Positions 43,513 through 58,000 of a DNA stretch of 64,000 nt are shown one piece after another. The position numbers and the translations under genes were made by a program. The stretch comes from Azorinus chamasolen (taxonomy: Eukaryota > Mollusca > Bivalvia > Cardiida > Solecurtidae): the NCBI GenBank assembly GCA_963576725.1, contig OY755252.1, forward strand, positions 48,610,840 to 48,674,839. The letters are read 5' to 3'. The notes beneath the pieces were generated by a model. That model was given only the letters and a program-made list of their open reading frames with translations. It did no database searches and was not told the origin of the DNA. Numbering within the stretch: position 1 is the first letter of the stretch; every line of letters begins with the position of its first letter.

Positions 43513-46500
43513 AACAAGTAGCTGGGTAGATCTAGTCATATTCAAGCCAACTCACACGTAGTTGGAATTTCTACAAGAGAAGAGTGTCTGCTTTCTAAAG
43601 ATAACGTCATTACTTTGCTAACTTCATGTAGCTAGTCAGCTACTTATACCTTTAGAATGCCGATGTGATATTTTGAGCATAATCTGCTGAAACGAAACAA
43701 GTAGCTAGGTAGTTGTATTGAAGCAAACGCAAATGCATGTAGAATTTCGACAAGAGGAAAGTGTCTTCTTTCCAAAAATACCACAGTTACCTTAATTACT
43801 TCATGTAGCTTGTCAGCTACTCATACCTTTTGAATGTTGGTATGATTTTCTCAGCACTATATTCTGAACGACACAAGGTGCTGGGTACTTATATTCAAGC
43901 AAACTCAAATATATATAGAATGTCTACGAGAGGAGAGTGGCTGTTGTCTAAAGATACCGTATTTATCATAATTACTTCATGTAGTTAGTCAGCTACTCAT
44001 ACCTTTTGAATGTTGGTATAATATTTTCAACACTATATTCCGAAACGAAACAAGTAGCTGGGTAGTTATATTCAAGCAAACTCAAATGAATATAGAATTT
44101 CGACAAGAGGCGAGTGTCTGCTGTCTAAAGATACCGTAGTTATCTTAATTACTTCATGTAGCTAGTCAGCTACTCATACCTTTTGAATGTTGGTATAATA
44201 TTTTCAACACTATATTCCGAAACAAAACAAGTAGCTGGGTAGTTATATTCAAGCAAACTCAAATGTATATAGAATTTCGACAAGAGGAGAGTGTCTGCTG
44301 TCTAAAGATACATTAGTTATCTTAATTACTTCATGTAGCTAGTCAGCTACTCATACCTTTTGAATGTTGGTATAATATTTTCAACACTATATTCTGAAAC
44401 GAAACAAGTAGCTGGGTAGTTATATTCAAGCAAACTCAAATTTATATAGAATTTCGACAAGAGGAGAGTGTCTGCTGTCTAAAGATACCGTAGTTATCTT
44501 AATTACTTCATGTAGCTAGTCAGCTACTCATACCTTTTGAATGTTGGTATAATAGTTTCAACACTATATTCTGAAACGAAACAAGTAGCTGGGTAGTTAT
44601 ATTCAAGCAAACTCACATTTATATAGAATTTTAACAAGACGAGAGTGTCTGCTGTCTAAAGATACCGTAGTTATCTTAATTACTTCATGTAGCTAGTCAG
44701 CTACTCATACCTTTTGAATGTTGGTATAATATTTTCAACACTATATTCTGAAATGAAGCAAGTAGCTGGGTAGTTATATTCAAGCAAACTCAAATTTATA
44801 TAGAATTTCTAAAAGAGGAGAGTGTCTGCTGTCTAAAGATACCGTAGTTATCTTAATTACTTCATGTAGCTAGTCAGCTACTCATACCTTTTGAATGTTG
44901 GTATAATAGTTTCAACACTATATTCTGAATCGAAAGAAGTAGCTGGGTAGTTATATTCAAGCAAACTCAAATGTATATAGAATTTGGAGAAGAGGAGAGT
45001 GTCTGCTGTCTAAAGATACCGTAGTTATCTTAATTACTTCATGTAGCTAGTCAGCTACTCATACCTTTTGAATGTTGGTATAATATTTTCAACACTATAT
45101 TCCGTAACGAAACAAGTAGCTGGGTAGTTGTATTCAAGCAAACTCAAATGTATATAGAATTTCGACAAGAGGAGAGTGTCTGCTGTCTAAAGATACCGTA
45201 GTTATCTTAATTACTTCATGTAGCTAGTCAGCTACTCATACCTTTTGAATGTTGGTATAATATTTTCAACACTATATTCTGAAATGAAGCAAGTAGCTGG
45301 GTAGTTATATTCAAGCAAACTCAAATTTATATAGAATTTCTAAAAGAGGAGAGTGTCTGCTGTCTAAAGATACCGTAGTTATCTTAATTACTTCATGTAG
45401 CTAGTCAGCTACTCATACCTTTTGAATGTTGGTATAATATTTTCAACACTATATGCTGAATCGAAAGAAGTAGCTGGGTAGTTATATTCAAGCAAACTCA
45501 AATGTATATAGAATTTGGACAAGAGGAGAGTGTCTGCTGTCTAAAGATACCGTAGTTATCTTAATTACTTCATGTAGCTAGTCAGCTACTCATACCTTTT
45601 GAATGTTGGTATAATATTTTCAACACTATATTCCGAAACGAAACAAGTAGCTGGGTAGTTATATTCAAGCAAACTCAAATGTATATAGAATTTCGACAAG
45701 AGGAGAGTGTCTGCTGTCTAAAGATACCGTAGTTATCTTAATTACTTCATGTAGCTAGTCAGCTACTCATACCTTTTGAATGTTGGCATAATATTTTCAA
45801 CACTATATTCTGAAACGAAACAAGTAGCTGGGTAGTTATATTCAAGCAAACTCAAATTTATATAGAATTTCGACAAGAAGTGAGTGTCTGCTGTCTAACG
45901 ATACCGTAGTTATCTTAATTACTTCATGTAGCTAGTCAGCCACTCATACCTTTTGAATGTTGGTATAATATTTTCAACACTATATTCTGAAACGAAACAA
46001 GTAGCTGGGTAGTTATATTCAAGCAAACTCAAATTTATATAGAATTTCGACAAGAGGAGAGTGTCTGCTGTCTAAAGATACCGTAGTTATCTTAATTACT
46101 TCATGTAGCTAGTCAGCTACTCATACCTTTTGAATGTTGGTATAATATTTTCAACACTATATTCTGAAACGAAACAAGTAGCTAGGTAGTTATATTCAAG
46201 CAAACTCAAATGTATATAGAATTTCGACAAGAGGAGAGTGTCTGCTGTCTAAAGATACCGTAGTTATCTTAATTACTTCATGTAGCTAGTCAGCTACTCA
46301 TACCTTTTGAATGTTGGCATAATATTTTCAACACTATATTCTGAAACGAAACAAGTAGCTGGGTAGTTATATTCAAGCAAACTCAAATTTATATAGAATT
46401 TCGACAAGAAGAGAGTGTCTGCTGTCTAAAGATACCGTAGTTATCTTAATTACTTCATGTAGCTAGTCAGCTACTCATACCTTTTGAATGCTGGTATATT

Positions 46501-49500
46501 CAACACTATACATGTATTCTGAAACGAAACAAGTAGCTGGGTAGTTATATTCAAGCAAACTCAAATTTATATCGAATTTCGACAAGAGGAGAGTGTCTGC
46601 TGTCTAAAGATACCGTAGTTATCTTAATTACTTCATGTAGCTAGTCAGCTACTCATACCTTTTGAATGTTGGCATAATATTTTCAACACTATATTCTGAA
46701 ACGAAACAAGTAGCTGGGTAGTTATATTCAAGCAAACTCAAATGTATATAGAATTTCGACAAGAGGAGAGTGTCTCTTGTCTAAAGATACCGTAGTTATC
46801 TTAATTACTTCATGTAGCTAGTCAGCTACTCATACCTTTTGAAGGTTGGTATAATATTTTCAACACTATATTCTGAAACAAAACAAGTAGCTGGGTAGTT
46901 ATATTCAAGCAAACTCAAATTTATATAGAATTTCGACAAGAAGTGAGTGTCTGCTGTCTAACGATACCGTAGTTATCTTAATTACTTCATGTAGCTAGTC
47001 AGCCACTCATACCTTTTGAATGTTGGTATAATATTTTCAACACTATATTCTGAAACGAAACAAGTAGCTGGGTAGTTATATTCAAGCAAACTCAAATTTA
47101 TATAGAATTTCGACAAGAGGAGAGTGTCTGCTGTCTAAAGATACCGTAGTTATCTTAATTACTTAATGTAGCTAGTCAGCTACTCATACCTTTTGAATGT
47201 TGGTATAATATTTTCAACACTATATTCTGAAACGAAACAAGTAGCTAGGTAGTTATATTCAAGCAAACTCAAATGTATATAGAATTTCGACAAGAGGAGA
47301 GTGTCTGCTGTCTAAAGATACCGTAGTTATCTTAATTACTTCATGTAGCTAGTCAGCGACTCATACCTTTTGAATGTTGGCATAATATTTTCAACACTAT
47401 ATTCTGAAACGAAACAAGTAGCTGGGTAGTTATATTCAAGCAAACTCAAATTTATATAGAATTTCGACAAGAAGAGAGTGTCTGCTGTCTAAAGATACCG
47501 TAGTTATCTTAATTACTTCATGTAGCTAGTCAGCTACTCATACCTTTTGAATGCTGGTATATTCAACACTATACATGTATTCTGAAACGAAACAAGTAGC
47601 TGGGTAGTTATATTCAAGCAAACTCAAATTTATATCGAATTTCGACAAGAGGAGAGTGTCTGCTGTCTAAAGATACCGTAGTTATCTTAATTACTTCATG
47701 TAGCTAGTCAGCTACTCATACCTTTTGAATGTTGGCATAATATTTTCAACACTATATTCTGAAACGAAACAAGTAGCTGGGTAGTTATATTCAAGCAAAC
47801 TCAAATTTATATAGAATTTCTACAAGAGGAAAGTGTCTGCTGTCTAAAGATACCGTAGTTATCTTAATTACTTTATGTAGCTAGTCAGGTACTCATACCT
47901 TTTGAATGTTGGTATATTCAACACTATACATGTATTCTTAAACGAAACAAGTAGCTGGGTAGTAATATTCAAGCAAACTCAAATTTATATAGAATTTCTA
48001 CAAGAGGAGAGTGTCTGCTGTCTAAAGATACCGTAGTTATCTTAATTACTTCATGTAGCTAGTCAGCTACTCATACCTTTTGAATGCTGGTATAATATTT
48101 TCAACACTATATTCTGAAACGAAACAAGTAGCTGGGTAGTTATATTCAAGCAAACTCAAATGTATATAGAATTTCTACAAGAGGAGAGTGTCTGCTGTCT
48201 AAAGATACCGTAGTTATCTTAATTACTTCATGTAGCTAGTCAGCTACTCATCCCTTTTGAATGTTGATATAATATTTTCAACACTATTTTCTGAACGAAA
48301 CAAGTAGCTGGATAGTTATATTCAAGCAAACTCAAATGTATATAGAATTTCGACAAGTGGAGAGTGTCTGCTGTCTAAAGACACCGTAGTTATCTTAATT
48401 ACTTCATGTAGCTAGTCAGCTACTCATACCTTTTGAATGTTGGTATAATATTTTCAACACTATATTCTGAAACGAAACAAATAGCTGGGTAGTTATATTC
48501 AAGCAAACTCAAATGTATATAGAATTTCGACAAGAGGAGAGTGTCTGCTGTCTCAAGATACCGTAGTTATCTTAATTACTTCATGTAGCTAGTCAGCTAC
48601 TCATACCTTTTGAATGCTGGTATATTCAACACTATACATGTATTCTGAAACGAAACAAGTAGCTGGGTAGTTATATTCAAGCAAACTCAAATTTATACCG
48701 AATTTCGACAAGAGGAGAGTGTCTGCTGTCTAAAGATACCGTAGTTATCTTAATTACTTCATGTAGCTAGTCAGCTACTCATACCTTTTGAATGTTGGCA
48801 TAATATTTTCAACACTATATTCTGAAACGAAACAAGTAGCTGGGTAGTTATATTCAAGCAAACTCAAATGTATATAGAATTTCGACAAGAGGAGAGTGTC
48901 TCTTGTCTAAAGATACCGTAGTTATCTTAATTACTTCATGTAGCTAGTCAGCTACTCATACCTTTTGAAGGTTGGTATAATATTTTCAACACTATATTCT
49001 GAAACAAAACAAGTAGCTGGGTAGTTATATTCAAGCAAACTCAAATGTATATAGAATTTCGACAAGAGGAGAGTGTCTCTTGTCTAAAGATACCGTAGTT
49101 ATCTTAATTACTTCATGTAGCTAGTCAGCTACTCATACCTTTTGAAGGTTGGTATAATATTTTCAACACTATATTCTGAAACAAAACAAGTAGCTGGGTA
49201 GTTATATTCAAGCAAACTCAAATGTATATAGAATTTCGACAAGAGGAGAGTGTCTGCTGTCTAAAGATACCGTAGTTATCTTAATTACTTCATGTAGCTA
49301 GTCAGCTACTCATACCTTTTGAAAGCTGGTATAATATTTTCAACACTATATTCTGAAACGAAACAAGTAGCTGGGTAGTTATATTCAAGCAAACTCAAAT
49401 TTATATAGAATTTCTACAAGAAGAGAGTGTCTGCTGTCTAAAGATACCGTAGTTATCTTAATTACTTTATGTAGCTAGTCAGGTACTCATACCTTTTGAA

Positions 49501-52424
49501 TGTTGGTATATTCAACACTATACATGTATTCTTAAACGAAACAAGTAGCTGGGTAGTAATATTCAAGCAAACTCAAATTTATATAGAATTTCTACAAGAG
49601 GAGAGTGTCTGCTGTCTAAAGATACCGTAGTTATCTTAATTACTTCATGTAGCTAGTCAGCTACTCATACCTTTTGAATGTTGGTATAATATTTTCAACA
49701 CTATATTCTGAAACGAAACAAGTAGCTGGGTAGTTATATTCAAGCAAACTCAAATGTATATAGAATTTCTACAAGAGGAGAGTGTCTGCTGTCTCAAGAT
49801 ACCGTAGTTATCTTAATTACTTCATGTAGCTAGTCAGCTACTCATACCTTTTGAATGCTGGTATATTCAACACTATACATGTATTCTGAAACGAAACAAG
49901 TAGCTGGGTAGTTATATTCAAGCAAACTCAAATTTATATCGAATTTCGACAAGAGGAGAGTGTCTGCTGTCTAAAGATACCGTAGTTATCTTAATTACTT
50001 CATGTAGCTAGTCAGCTACTCATACCTTTTGAATGTTGGCATAATATTTTCAACACTATATTCTGAAACGAAACAAGTAGCTGGGTAGTTATATTCAAGC
50101 AAACTCAAATGTATATAGAATTTCGACAAGAGGAGAGTGTCTCTTGTCTAAAGATACCGTAGTTATCTTAATTACTTCATGTAGCTAGTCAGCTACTCAT
50201 ACCTTTTGAAGGTTGGTATAATATTTTCAACACTATATTCTGAAACAAAACAAGTAGCTGGGTAGTTATATTCAAGCAAACTCAAATGTATATAGAATTT
50301 CGACAAGAGGAGAGTGTCTCTTGTCTAAAGATACCGTAGTTATCTTAATTACTTCATGTAGCTAGTCAGCTACTCATACCTTTTGAAGGTTGGTATAATA
50401 TTTTCAACACTATATTCTGAAACAAAACAAGTAGCTGGGTAGTTATATTCAAGCAAACTCAAATGTATATAGAATTTCGACAAGAGGAGAGTGTCTCTTG
50501 TCTAAAGATACCGTAGTTATCTTAATTACTTCATGTAGCTAGTCAGCTACTCATACCTTTTGAAGGTTGGTATAATATTTTCAACACTATATTCTGAAAC
50601 AAAACAAGTAGCTGGGTAGTTATATTCAAGCAAACTCAAATGTATATAGAATTTCGACAAGAGGAGAGTGTCTGCTGTCTAAAGATACCGTAGTTATCTT
50701 AATTACTTCATGTAGCTAGTCAGCTACTCATACCTTTTGAAAGCTGGTATAATATTTTCAACACTATATTCTGAAACGAAACAAGTAGCTGGGTAGTTAT
50801 ATTCAAGCAAACTCAAACTTATATAGAATTTCTACAAGAAGAGAGTGTCTGCTGTCTAAAGATACCGTAGTTATCTTAATTACTTTATGTAGCTAGTCAG
50901 GTACTCATACCTTTTGAATGTTGGTATATTCAACACTATACATGTATTCTTAAACGAAACAAGTAGCTGGGTAGTAATATTCAAGCAAACTCAAATTTAT
51001 ATAGAATTTCTACAAAGGAGAGTGTCTGCTGTCTAAAGATACCGTAGTTATCTTAATTACTTCATGTAGCTAGTCAGCTACTCATACCTTTTGAATGTTG
51101 GTATAATATTTTCAACACTATATTCTGAAACGAAACAAGTAGCTGGGTAGTTATATTCAAGCAAACTCAAATGTATATAGAATTTCTACAAGAGGAGAGT
51201 GTCTGCTGTCTAAAGATACCGTAGTTATCTTAATTACTTCATGTAGCTAGTCAGCTACTCATCCCTTTTGAATGTTGATATAATATTTTCAACACTATTT
51301 TCTGAAACGAAACAAGTAGCTGGATAGTTATATTCAAGCAAACTCAAATGTATATAGAATTTCGACAAGTGGAGAGTGTCTGCTGTCTAAAGACACCGTA
51401 GTTATCTTAATTACTTCATGTAGCTAGTCAGCTACTCATACCTTTTGAATGTTGGTATAATATTTTCAACACTATATTCTGAAACGAAACAAATAGCTGG
51501 GTAGTTATATTCAAGCAAACTCAAATGTATATAGAATTTCGACAAGAGGAGAGTGTCTGCTGTCTAAAGATACCGTAGTTATCTTAATTACTTCATGTAG
51601 CTAGTCAGCTACTCATACCTTTTGAATGTTGGCATAATATTTTCAACACTATATTCCGAAACGAAACAAATAGCTGGGTAGTTATATTCAAGCAAACTCA
51701 AATGTATATAGAATTTCGACAAGAGGAGAGTGTCTGCTGTCTAAAGATACCGTAGTTATCTTAATTACTTCATGTAGCTAGTCAGCTACTCATACCTTTT
51801 GAATGTTGGTATAATAGTTTCAACACTATATTCTGAAACGAATCAAGTAGCTGGGTAGTTATATTCAAGCAAACTGAAATGTATATAGAATTTCTACAAG
51901 AGGAGAGTGTCTGCTGTCTAAAGATACCGTAGTTATCTTAATTACATCATGTAACTAGTCAGCTACTCATACCTTTTGAATGTTGGCATAATATTTTCAA
52001 CACTATATTCTGAAACAAAACAAGTAGCTGGGTAGTTATATTCAAGCAAACTCAAATGTATATAGAATTTCGACAAGAGGAGAGTGTCTCTTGTCTAAAG
52101 ATACCGTAGTTATCTTAATTACTTCATGTAGCTAGTCAGCTACTCATACCTTTTGAATGTTGGTATAATATTTTCAACACTATATTCCGAAACAAAACAA
52201 GTAGCTGGGTAGTTATATTCAAGCAAACTCAAATGTATATAGAATTTCGACAAGAGGAGAGTGTCTGCTGTCTAAAGATACCGTAGTTATCTTAATTACT
52301 TCATGTAGCTAGTCAGCTACTCATACCTTTTGAATGTTGGTATAATATTTTCAACACTATATTCCGAAACGAAACCAGTAGCTGGGTAGTTATATTCAAG
52401 CAAACTCAAATGTATATAGAATTC
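43513..52424 (+). repeat. ~177-bp satellite array, left arm (~50 copies)
   Basis: Unit landmarks in order: CAAGTAGCTGGGTAGTTATA, CAAGCAAACTCAAATGTATA, GACAAGAGGAGAGTGTCTGC, AAAGATACCGTAGTTATCTT, ATGTAGCTAGTCAGCTACTC, CCTTTTGAATGTTGGTATAA. The spacing of GTAGCTGGGTAG is about 176-179 bp throughout. The first three units (to about 44050) are much more diverged than the interior. Variant units repeat in blocks of 6, 7, 8 and 9 units (for example GAATGCTGGTATATTCAACA at 46489, 47552, 48612 and 49854). The array ends at TATATAGAATT. Confidence 0.95.
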
Positions 52425-52554
52425 AACTGCAACAATAGACAACATTCTGACAGCTATATTCATTATTATTTGTTCACGTGCTGGCGTTCTTCAGAACCTC
52501 TCCAAATGTACTGACACATCAACACAAGTTGTCTTAGAGATTTGTCTCAATGAA

Positions 52555-53178
52555 ATGTTGCAGCGAAAATGGACAGAAGCCAAAGTAAAGTTTGTCAAAG
52601 ATTTGATTAAGAAAAAAGGATCAAATGTAGACCTGTATGGAAGCGGGTTTGAGATGGCAGTACAATATCTAATGAGACCACAAAGGCATACAACCCAAGT
52701 GTATTGTATGGAATGCTTGCAAAGCAGATGTTTTCAATGTGAACTTATAGAACTGGGGATGAGAAAGAAAAGTCAAAACACAATCCAAGACCTTCTCGCT
52801 GAATGGAAGCGCGGAAATCCAACCCCATGCTCAGTCAAGTGTGAATGCATTACGTGTACTAGACAAATATTGGACTCCCTCCCAGTGTTACTGTTTATAG
52901 CAGCTGATCTGGCGTCTGCAGCAGGCAGACTTAGGACAGAATCCTTGCCTGACCCAATAACCATTGAAAGCGCGCAATACGATTTGTATGCTGCAACTTT
53001 GAATAAAAATGATCATTTTCGAATGCAAGTCAGATCAGATCTTACTGGACCATGGTATTCATATGATGGAATAAGACGATGGAACAGATTTATCAGAATG
53101 AGTCGGTTGTGTTGTAAGACTAGTGAGACAGTTGTCCATCCGGTATATGTAAAACACCTTGTAGTTAGAGTCAGGTGA
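52555..53178 (+). CDS. USP-like (deubiquitinase-fold) protein, probably truncated or a 3' exon
   Basis: 207 codons from the first ATG, but the frame stays open another 45 codons upstream to 52420, exactly at the end of the satellite array. A splice-acceptor-like TTCTTCAG at 52494 could mark a terminal exon. Visible: a zinc-ribbon-like set (C51, C54, C59, C62; then C92, C96, C98, C101), IQDLLAEW, a DSLPVLLFIA strand-like segment, DHF (His154), and WYSYDG at 167-172. This order (Cys pairs, LP-hydrophobic strand, His, WY-x-YD) is that of the C-terminal half of ubiquitin-specific proteases, family C19. The usual Cys box (GNTC) is not seen; GVLQNLSKC upstream of the ATG is at best a decayed form. 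Catalytic activity is therefore doubtful. Function unknown; assignment by motif order only. Confidence 0.5.
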   Translation: MLQRKWTEAKVKFVKDLIKKKGSNVDLYGSGFEMAVQYLMRPQRHTTQVYCMECLQSRCFQCELIELGMRKKSQNTIQDLLAEWKRGNPTPCSVKCECITCTRQILDSLPVLLFIAADLASAAGRLRTESLPDPITIESAQYDLYAATLNKNDHFRMQVRSDLTGPWYSYDGIRRWNRFIRMSRLCCKTSETVVHPVYVKHLVVRVR

Positions 53179-55081
53179 CACTATTGGTCCTGTCCGAGCT
53201 CTTCATCGAGTCTATCAAACCCCTTCACATACTGGCCCACTCTTCCAATTACCTTGTGGCTGCTTTGTGACTTTTGAAATGCCCCTCGTAAATGTATTTA
53301 ATGCCAACATAAAATGATTTATGTCATTGAACATCATTCCGGTAATTCTTTAGTATTAACCAGTCAGTCCTATGATTAGAATGAAAAGTTATAAAGCCAG
53401 TCTCGAGGAAGAAGGGATATATGTGACCAATGGGAACGCATCCCAATCTCGGCCAGCCATGTCAAACAGAAGGATGACAAGCCATTCTGTGTACACTAAT
53501 ATAGAAAGGTCGCTGACCTATACTTCGCAACAACCAACACATCCTTTCCTCCCCACTTTTGCATTTTATATAACTTCACTTTATATTTCTGTTGTTATGC
53601 ATATACAGTGTATTATCTTTTTATTTTCCTGGGTGGAAATTGTTTGTCGCCCAGATATAGGAAATATATGATTGATTGTTGTGCCAATGGTTATGGCATT
53701 TTAAATAAATGCCCATTAACAAACATTTATCTTGTATTTGTCATATGTTTCCATACAAATGATTTCGGATAGGTCAGTGGAATGTGCAATGCCACATACA
53801 TGTTATAAACGATTGAACGTGAGTGTGTGCAATTTACCTCTAGTTATTATACAAATGTCATAAAATGTTTATAAAATATTGTTAAATATCTTATAAACTT
53901 AACATGAAATCTTTGAAATCTTTGAAATCTTTAAAAGCTTATGTGATATAAACTTAACAAGATATATCATATACGAATTTTTATCTGATACTCTTTTCAA
54001 CGAGGTTTCATTTAGTTATTACAATATGTACAATAACAAGACGTAAATTACACAAAATCACGTTCAGTTGTTTATAAGATATCTTATATCTCATTTCAGG
54101 TTTAAAGATATCTTTTTATGTTTATATCTTATTTGAAACTATTAGAAACTGTTTATGAGATATATTTAAAGTTTTTATTATATTCTAAACGAGATATGTT
54201 TTAAAGATATCTTGTAAAGTATATATTAATTAAAACTATGTATGAGATAAGTAAAGTAAAGCTTGTTATATACCTCATTTAAACTTTCAAAGATGTCTTC
54301 TAAATGTATAGGATATCTTATATACTTTATAAAATGTCTTATTTAAAAAGTTGAAAAGATATCTTGCAAAAGTATTTAAGATATTACTTTATCCCAAACA
54401 TTGTCTTATAAACAAATGTTAAATTGACTTGCTATACGATCAGTTTGTCGTTGGACTCATAAAGATGTCACCATGTTAGGCGTCAAGGGTAATTATGATC
54501 TCTTTTTTAATATACCACGGATAGCTATGGCATATTATATTTTGCCCACAATTTAAAATACAAGTCTTAGAGTTGTCAGTAGATAAAAAAACTCACCGGG
54601 GGAACATTTTGAAACCTAAATGCAGAGACTGGGGTAAAGGTTAAGGTCAGAAGGATTCAAATTTTCATAGGGATATAAAGGTTTTCTTAAAATGCATGTA
54701 TGTGTCATATACAAAAGCTGTACTTCAAAAGGCATACAAATTGTAAACACTAGAAAAAATTCAAGCCATTTTAGAAACCAAAACACAGTCTGATGTTAAG
54801 GTCAATGTCACAGGGGTTAAAACTTTCACATGGTTGGGAAGGTCTTGTCTAAAGGCATGTATGTTGCAGAATTCAATGTCAAGTACTTTTAAAAATAAGA
54901 CGTCCAGCGGATCTTATAGATAACATGATGGTTTGGAGTCCCTGATACTGTTCTTTTGGCGATAAAAAGAATAGCACTTGAGCAGGATACAGTAAGAAAT
55001 GTTTTATCAATTTAGATATTAGTTGGTTGTGACATTTTTCGTGTGATGGGAACGTCATAGCCGATCAGAGTTCAGGGTTGT
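53179..55081. other. Right part of spacer between inverted arrays
   Basis: Contains AATAAA at 53704-53709 (a fitting 3' end for the USP-like frame), then at 53880-54430 a very AT-rich block with repeated GATATCTT/AAGATATC motifs about 30-60 bp apart, then two loose ~170-bp similar segments at about 54600-54900 (AAAACTTTCACATGG versus CAAATTTTCATAGGG contexts). A 99-codon frame at 53372-53671 overlaps the 3' UTR and is not supported. Confidence 0.6.
53704..53709 (+). promoter_or_regulatory. Poly(A) signal after USP-like frame
   Basis: AATAAA in TTAAATAAATGCCC, 526 bp after the stop codon. Confidence 0.4.
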
Positions 55082-58000
55082 TCCAACTAGCTTCATGAAG
55101 TAATTAAGATAACTACGGTATCTTTAGACAGCAGACACTCTCCTCTTGTCGAAATTCTATAAACATTTGAGTTTGCTTGAATATAACTACCCAGCTCAGA
55201 ATATAGTGTTGAAAATATTATACCAACATTAAAAAGGTATCAGTAGCTGACTAGCTATATGAAGTAATTAAGATAACTACGGTATCTTTAGACAGGAGAC
55301 ACTCTCCTCTTGTCGAAATTCTATATACATTTCAGTATGATTGAATATAACTACCCATACCCAGCTACTTGTTTCGTTTCAGAAAAAAATGTTGAAACTA
55401 TTATACCAACATTCAAAAGCTATGAGTAGCTGACTAGCTACAAGAAGTAATTAAGATAACCACGGTATCTTTAGACAGCAGACACCCCCATCTTGTCGAA
55501 ATTCTATATACATTTGAGTTTGCTTGAATATAACTACCCAGCTACTTGTTTCGTTTCACAATATAGTGTTGAAAATATTATACCAACATTCAAAAGGTAT
55601 GAGTAGCTGACTAGCTACATGAAGTAATTAAGATAACTACGGTATCTTTAGACAGCAGACACTTTCCTCTTGTAGAAATTCTATATATATTTGAGTTTGC
55701 TTGAATATTACTACCCAGCTACTTGTTTAGTTTCAGTATATAGTGTTGAAAATATTATACCAACATTTACAAGGTATGAGTAGCTGACTAGCTACATGAA
55801 GTAATTAAGATAACTACGGTTTCTTTAGACAGCAGACACTTTCCTCTTGTAGAAATTCTATATATATTTGAGTTTGCTTGAATATTACTACCCAGCTACT
55901 TGTTTAGTTTCAGTATATAGTGTTGAAAATATTATACCAACATTTACAAGGTATGAGTAGCTGACTAGCTACATGAAGTAATTAAGATAACTACGGTTTC
56001 TTTAGACAGCAGACACTTTCCTCTTGTAGAAATTCTATATATATTTGAGTTTGCTTGAATAATACTACCCAGCTACTTGTTTCGTTTCAGAATATAGTGT
56101 TGAAAATATTATACAAACATTTACAAGGTATGAGTAGCTGACTAGCTACATGAAGTAATTAAGATAACTAATGTATCTTTAGACAGCAGACACCCCCATC
56201 TTGTCGAAATTCTATATACATTTGAGTTTGCTTGAAAATAACTACCCAGCTACTTGTTTGGTTTTCGAATATTGTGTTGAAAATATTATACCAAAATTCA
56301 AAAGGTATGAGTAGCTGACTAGCTACATGAAGTAATTAGGATAACCACGGTATCTTTAGACAGCAGACACTCTCCTCTTGTCGAAATTCTATATACATCT
56401 CTGAGTTTGCTTGAATATAACTACCCAGCTACTTGTTTCGTTTCAGAATATAGTGTTGAAAATATTATACCAACATTCAAAAGGTATGAGTAGCTGACTA
56501 GCTACATGAAGTAATTAAGATAACTACGGTATCTTTAGACAGCAGACACTCTCCTCTTGTCGAAATTCTATATACATTTCAGTATGATTGAATATAACAC
56601 CCCAGCTACTTGTTTCGTTTCAGATTATAGTGTTGAAACTATTCTACCAACATTCAAAAGGTATGAGTAGCTAACTAGCTACATGAAGTAATTAAGATAA
56701 CTACGGTATCTTTAGACAGCAGACACTCTCCTCTTGTAGAAATTCGATATAAATTTGAGTTTGCTTGAATATAACTACCCAGCTACTTGTTTCGTTTCAG
56801 ATTATAGTGTTGAAACTATTCTACCAACATTCAAAAGGTATGAGTAGCTGACTAGCTACATGAAGTAATTAAGATAACTACGGTATCTTTAGACAGCACA
56901 CACTCCCATCTTGTCGAAATTCTATATACATTTGAGTTTGCTTGAATATAACTACCCAGCTACTTGTTTCGTTTCACAATATAGTTTTGAAAATAGTATA
57001 CCAATATTCAAAAGCTATGAGTAGCTGACTAGCTACAGGAAGTAATTAAGATAACTACGGTATCTTTAGACAGCAGACACTCTCATCTTGTCGAAATTCT
57101 ATAAACATTTGAGTTTGCTTGAATATAACTACCCAGCTACTTGTTTAGTTTCCGAATATTGTGTTGCAAATATTATACCAACATTCAAAAGGTATGAGTA
57201 GCTGACTAGCTACATGAAGTAATTAAGATAACTACGGTATCTTTAGACAGCAGACACTCTTCTCTTGTCGAAATTCTATATACATTTGAGTTTGCTTGAA
57301 TATAACTACCCAGCTACTTGTTTAGTTTCAGAATATAGTGTTGAAAATATTATACCAACATTCAAAAGGTATGAGTAGCTGACTAGCTACATGAAGTAAT
57401 TAAGATAACTACGGTATCTTTAGACAGCAGACACTCTCCTCTTGTCGAAATGCTATATAAATTTGAATTTGCTTGAATATAACTACCCAGCTACTTGTTT
57501 CGTTTCAGAATATAGTGTTGAAAATATTGTACCAACATTCAAAAGGTATGAGTAACTGACTAGCTACATGAAGTAATTAAGATAACTACGGTATCTTTAG
57601 ACAGCAGACACCCCAATCTTGTCGAAATTCTATATACAGTTGAGTTTGCTTGAATATAACTACCCAGCTACTTGTTTCGTTTCAGAATATAGTGTTGAAA
57701 ATATTATACCAACATTCAAAAGGTATGAGTAGCTGACTAGCTACATGAAGTAATTAAGATAACCACGGTATCTTTAGACAGCAGACACTCTCCTCTTGTA
57801 GAAATTCTATATATATATTTGAGATTGCTTGAATATAACTACCCAGCTACTTGTTTCGTTTCAGAATATAGTGTTGAAAATATTATACCAACATTCAAAA
57901 GGTATGAGTAGCTGACTAGCTACATGAAGTAATTAAGATAACTACGGTATCTTTAGACAGCAGACATTCCCATCTTGTCGAAATTCTATATACATTTGAG

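Noticed and set aside
43513..52424. Left satellite arm as a protein-coding repeat
   Set aside because: Stops occur in every frame of every unit.
53372..53671. 99-codon frame after the USP-like frame
   Set aside because: Likely 3' UTR: hydrophobic AT-rich second half, no splice or homologous support.
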